A DNA stretch of 64,000 bases from Geomonas azotofigens (GTDB lineage Bacteria; Desulfobacterota; Desulfuromonadia; Geobacterales; Geobacteraceae), in assembly GCF_018919395.1 (NCBI RefSeq), contig NZ_JAHLME010000003.1, positions 682,001-746,000 of the forward strand, given 5' to 3'. Made by a program: the position numbers and the translations under genes. The notes under the pieces were generated by a model, which saw only the letters and a list, made by a program, of their open reading frames with translations, ran no database searches and was not told where the DNA came from. Numbering within the stretch: the stretch's first letter is position 1; every line of letters begins with the position of its first letter. Of the stretch, positions 63,472-64,000 are shown in pieces.

Positions 63472-64000
63472 GGCCAACTGCCAGTTGTGCGGCTATTTCT
63501 GCGGGGTGAAGGTCACCACCGACGGGGCCGGACGGATCACCGCGGTGCGCCCCGACCCCGAGCGCTACCCCTACGACCCCGCGGTGATGGCCGGCTGCCG
63601 GCGCTTCGCGGCGAACCTGGAGATCCTCAACCACCCGGCGCGCATCAACCATCCCCTGAAGCGCTCTGGCAAACGCGGCAGCGGAAAATGGGAGCGGGTC
63701 ACCTGGGAGCAGGCGCTGGCCGAAATCACGGGGAGGCTGCAGGAACTGAAAGGTGCCTACGGCGCCGAGACGCTCGCCACCTGCATCAGCGCCCCCCACA
63801 CCGTCTACTGGCCGATGCACCGCTTCCTGAACCTTTGGGGCTCCCCCAACAACATTGGCATGGGGATCGTCTGCTGGAACCCGAGGATCTGGGTCAACAC
63901 GCTGACGTGCGGCTGGCCCGTCGACGACGAGCTGCAGCCCGGACTGACCCGGTGCGCCATCATCTGGGGCGTCAACCCCGCCCAGTCGGACCGCTCCGTG
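63455..64000 (+). CDS. DMSO-reductase-family molybdoenzyme, N-terminal part only
   Basis: The frame is open from the ATG at 63455 to the window end (182 codons). The start shows C9, C12, C16 and C48 (CX2CX3CX31C), then RINHPLKRSGKRG, KWERVTWEQALAEI, LNLWGSPNN and the probable Mo-site region VCWNPRIWVNTLTCG. It is most like the second molybdoenzyme at 17689 (same CW..., CG spacing) and the first at 9384. The rest of the gene lies outside the window. It is therefore the fourth DMSO-reductase-family gene here. Confidence 0.92.
   Translation, partial: MADVRRANCQLCGYFCGVKVTTDGAGRITAVRPDPERYPYDPAVMAGCRRFAANLEILNHPARINHPLKRSGKRGSGKWERVTWEQALAEITGRLQELKGAYGAETLATCISAPHTVYWPMHRFLNLWGSPNNIGMGIVCWNPRIWVNTLTCGWPVDDELQPGLTRCAIIWGVNPAQSDRSV

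Noticed and set aside
1-64000. Selenocysteine codons, tRNA genes, CRISPR arrays, insertion sequences
   Set aside because: All molybdoenzyme frames are continuous without in-frame TGA, no clover-leaf sequence was recognised, the only tandem repeat is at 11906-12083, and no transposase-like protein is encoded.

Overview
The window is GC-rich, densely coded DNA that looks like a chromosome segment of an anaerobic or metal-respiring deltaproteobacterium of the Geobacter type. This assignment is inferred from gene content: duplicated Etf:quinone oxidoreductase-like CCG proteins, many molybdoenzymes, and acyl-CoA catabolism with no oxygenase. No rRNA, tRNA, CRISPR array or transposase was seen.

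Layout. (1) Bases 1-8233, minus strand: a kdp potassium-uptake locus (kdpA, kdpB, kdpC, kdpD, and kdpE cut by the window edge) led by a small exported protein. (2) About 1.1 kb of non-coding DNA, ending in a strong sigma70-type promoter. (3) Bases 9384-21028, plus strand: two DMSO-reductase-family molybdoenzymes flank a short-chain dehydrogenase, a creatinase/M24-fold protein with a changed metal site, and a 2-oxoacid/acetoin-dehydrogenase-like E1alpha-E1beta-E2 set without E3; a ferredoxin and an SCP2 protein follow. (4) 21069-24257: an IclR regulator, succinyl-CoA synthetase and a ribbon-helix-helix-like protein. (5) 24301-38463: two complete electron-transfer modules (EtfB, EtfA and a membrane Fe-S CCG oxidoreductase) around a beta-oxidation set (thioesterase, HADH/ECH fusion, thiolase, acyl-CoA dehydrogenase). 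(6) 38605-48164: a FadL-type porin, a divergent TetR regulator, and a four-gene envelope module (DUF1302, DUF1329, Ycf48-like, RND/MMPL). (7) 48167-56998: a three-subunit xanthine-dehydrogenase-family hydroxylase or reductase with its cofactor genes (xdhC, yqeB-like, yqeC-like, mocA-like), a C_GCAxxG_C_C protein, and a single gene encoding a LipB-LipA fusion. (8) 57321-64000: a small zinc-ribbon protein, an MBL-fold hydrolase, a membrane-bound molybdoenzyme (catalytic, 4Fe-4S and cytochrome b subunits), a Tes-like radical SAM protein, and the start of a further molybdoenzyme.

Working model (inference). The region behaves like one large catabolic island for a hydrophobic and/or cyclic substrate. 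The substrate crosses the envelope through FadL and perhaps the DUF1302/DUF1329/RND module. Molybdenum hydroxylases activate it, and a lipoate-dependent TPP complex cleaves a dicarbonyl or quinone-like intermediate. Beta-oxidation finishes the carbon skeleton, and electrons pass through the Etf modules to the quinone pool. The LipB-LipA fusion and the Mo/Se cofactor genes would supply the special cofactors. Three promoters, at about 9242, 41101 and 57244, share a TTTTAC-YR-AAAAGT-like box directly at or after the -10 element. This suggests that the island is one regulon, perhaps controlled by the local TetR protein.
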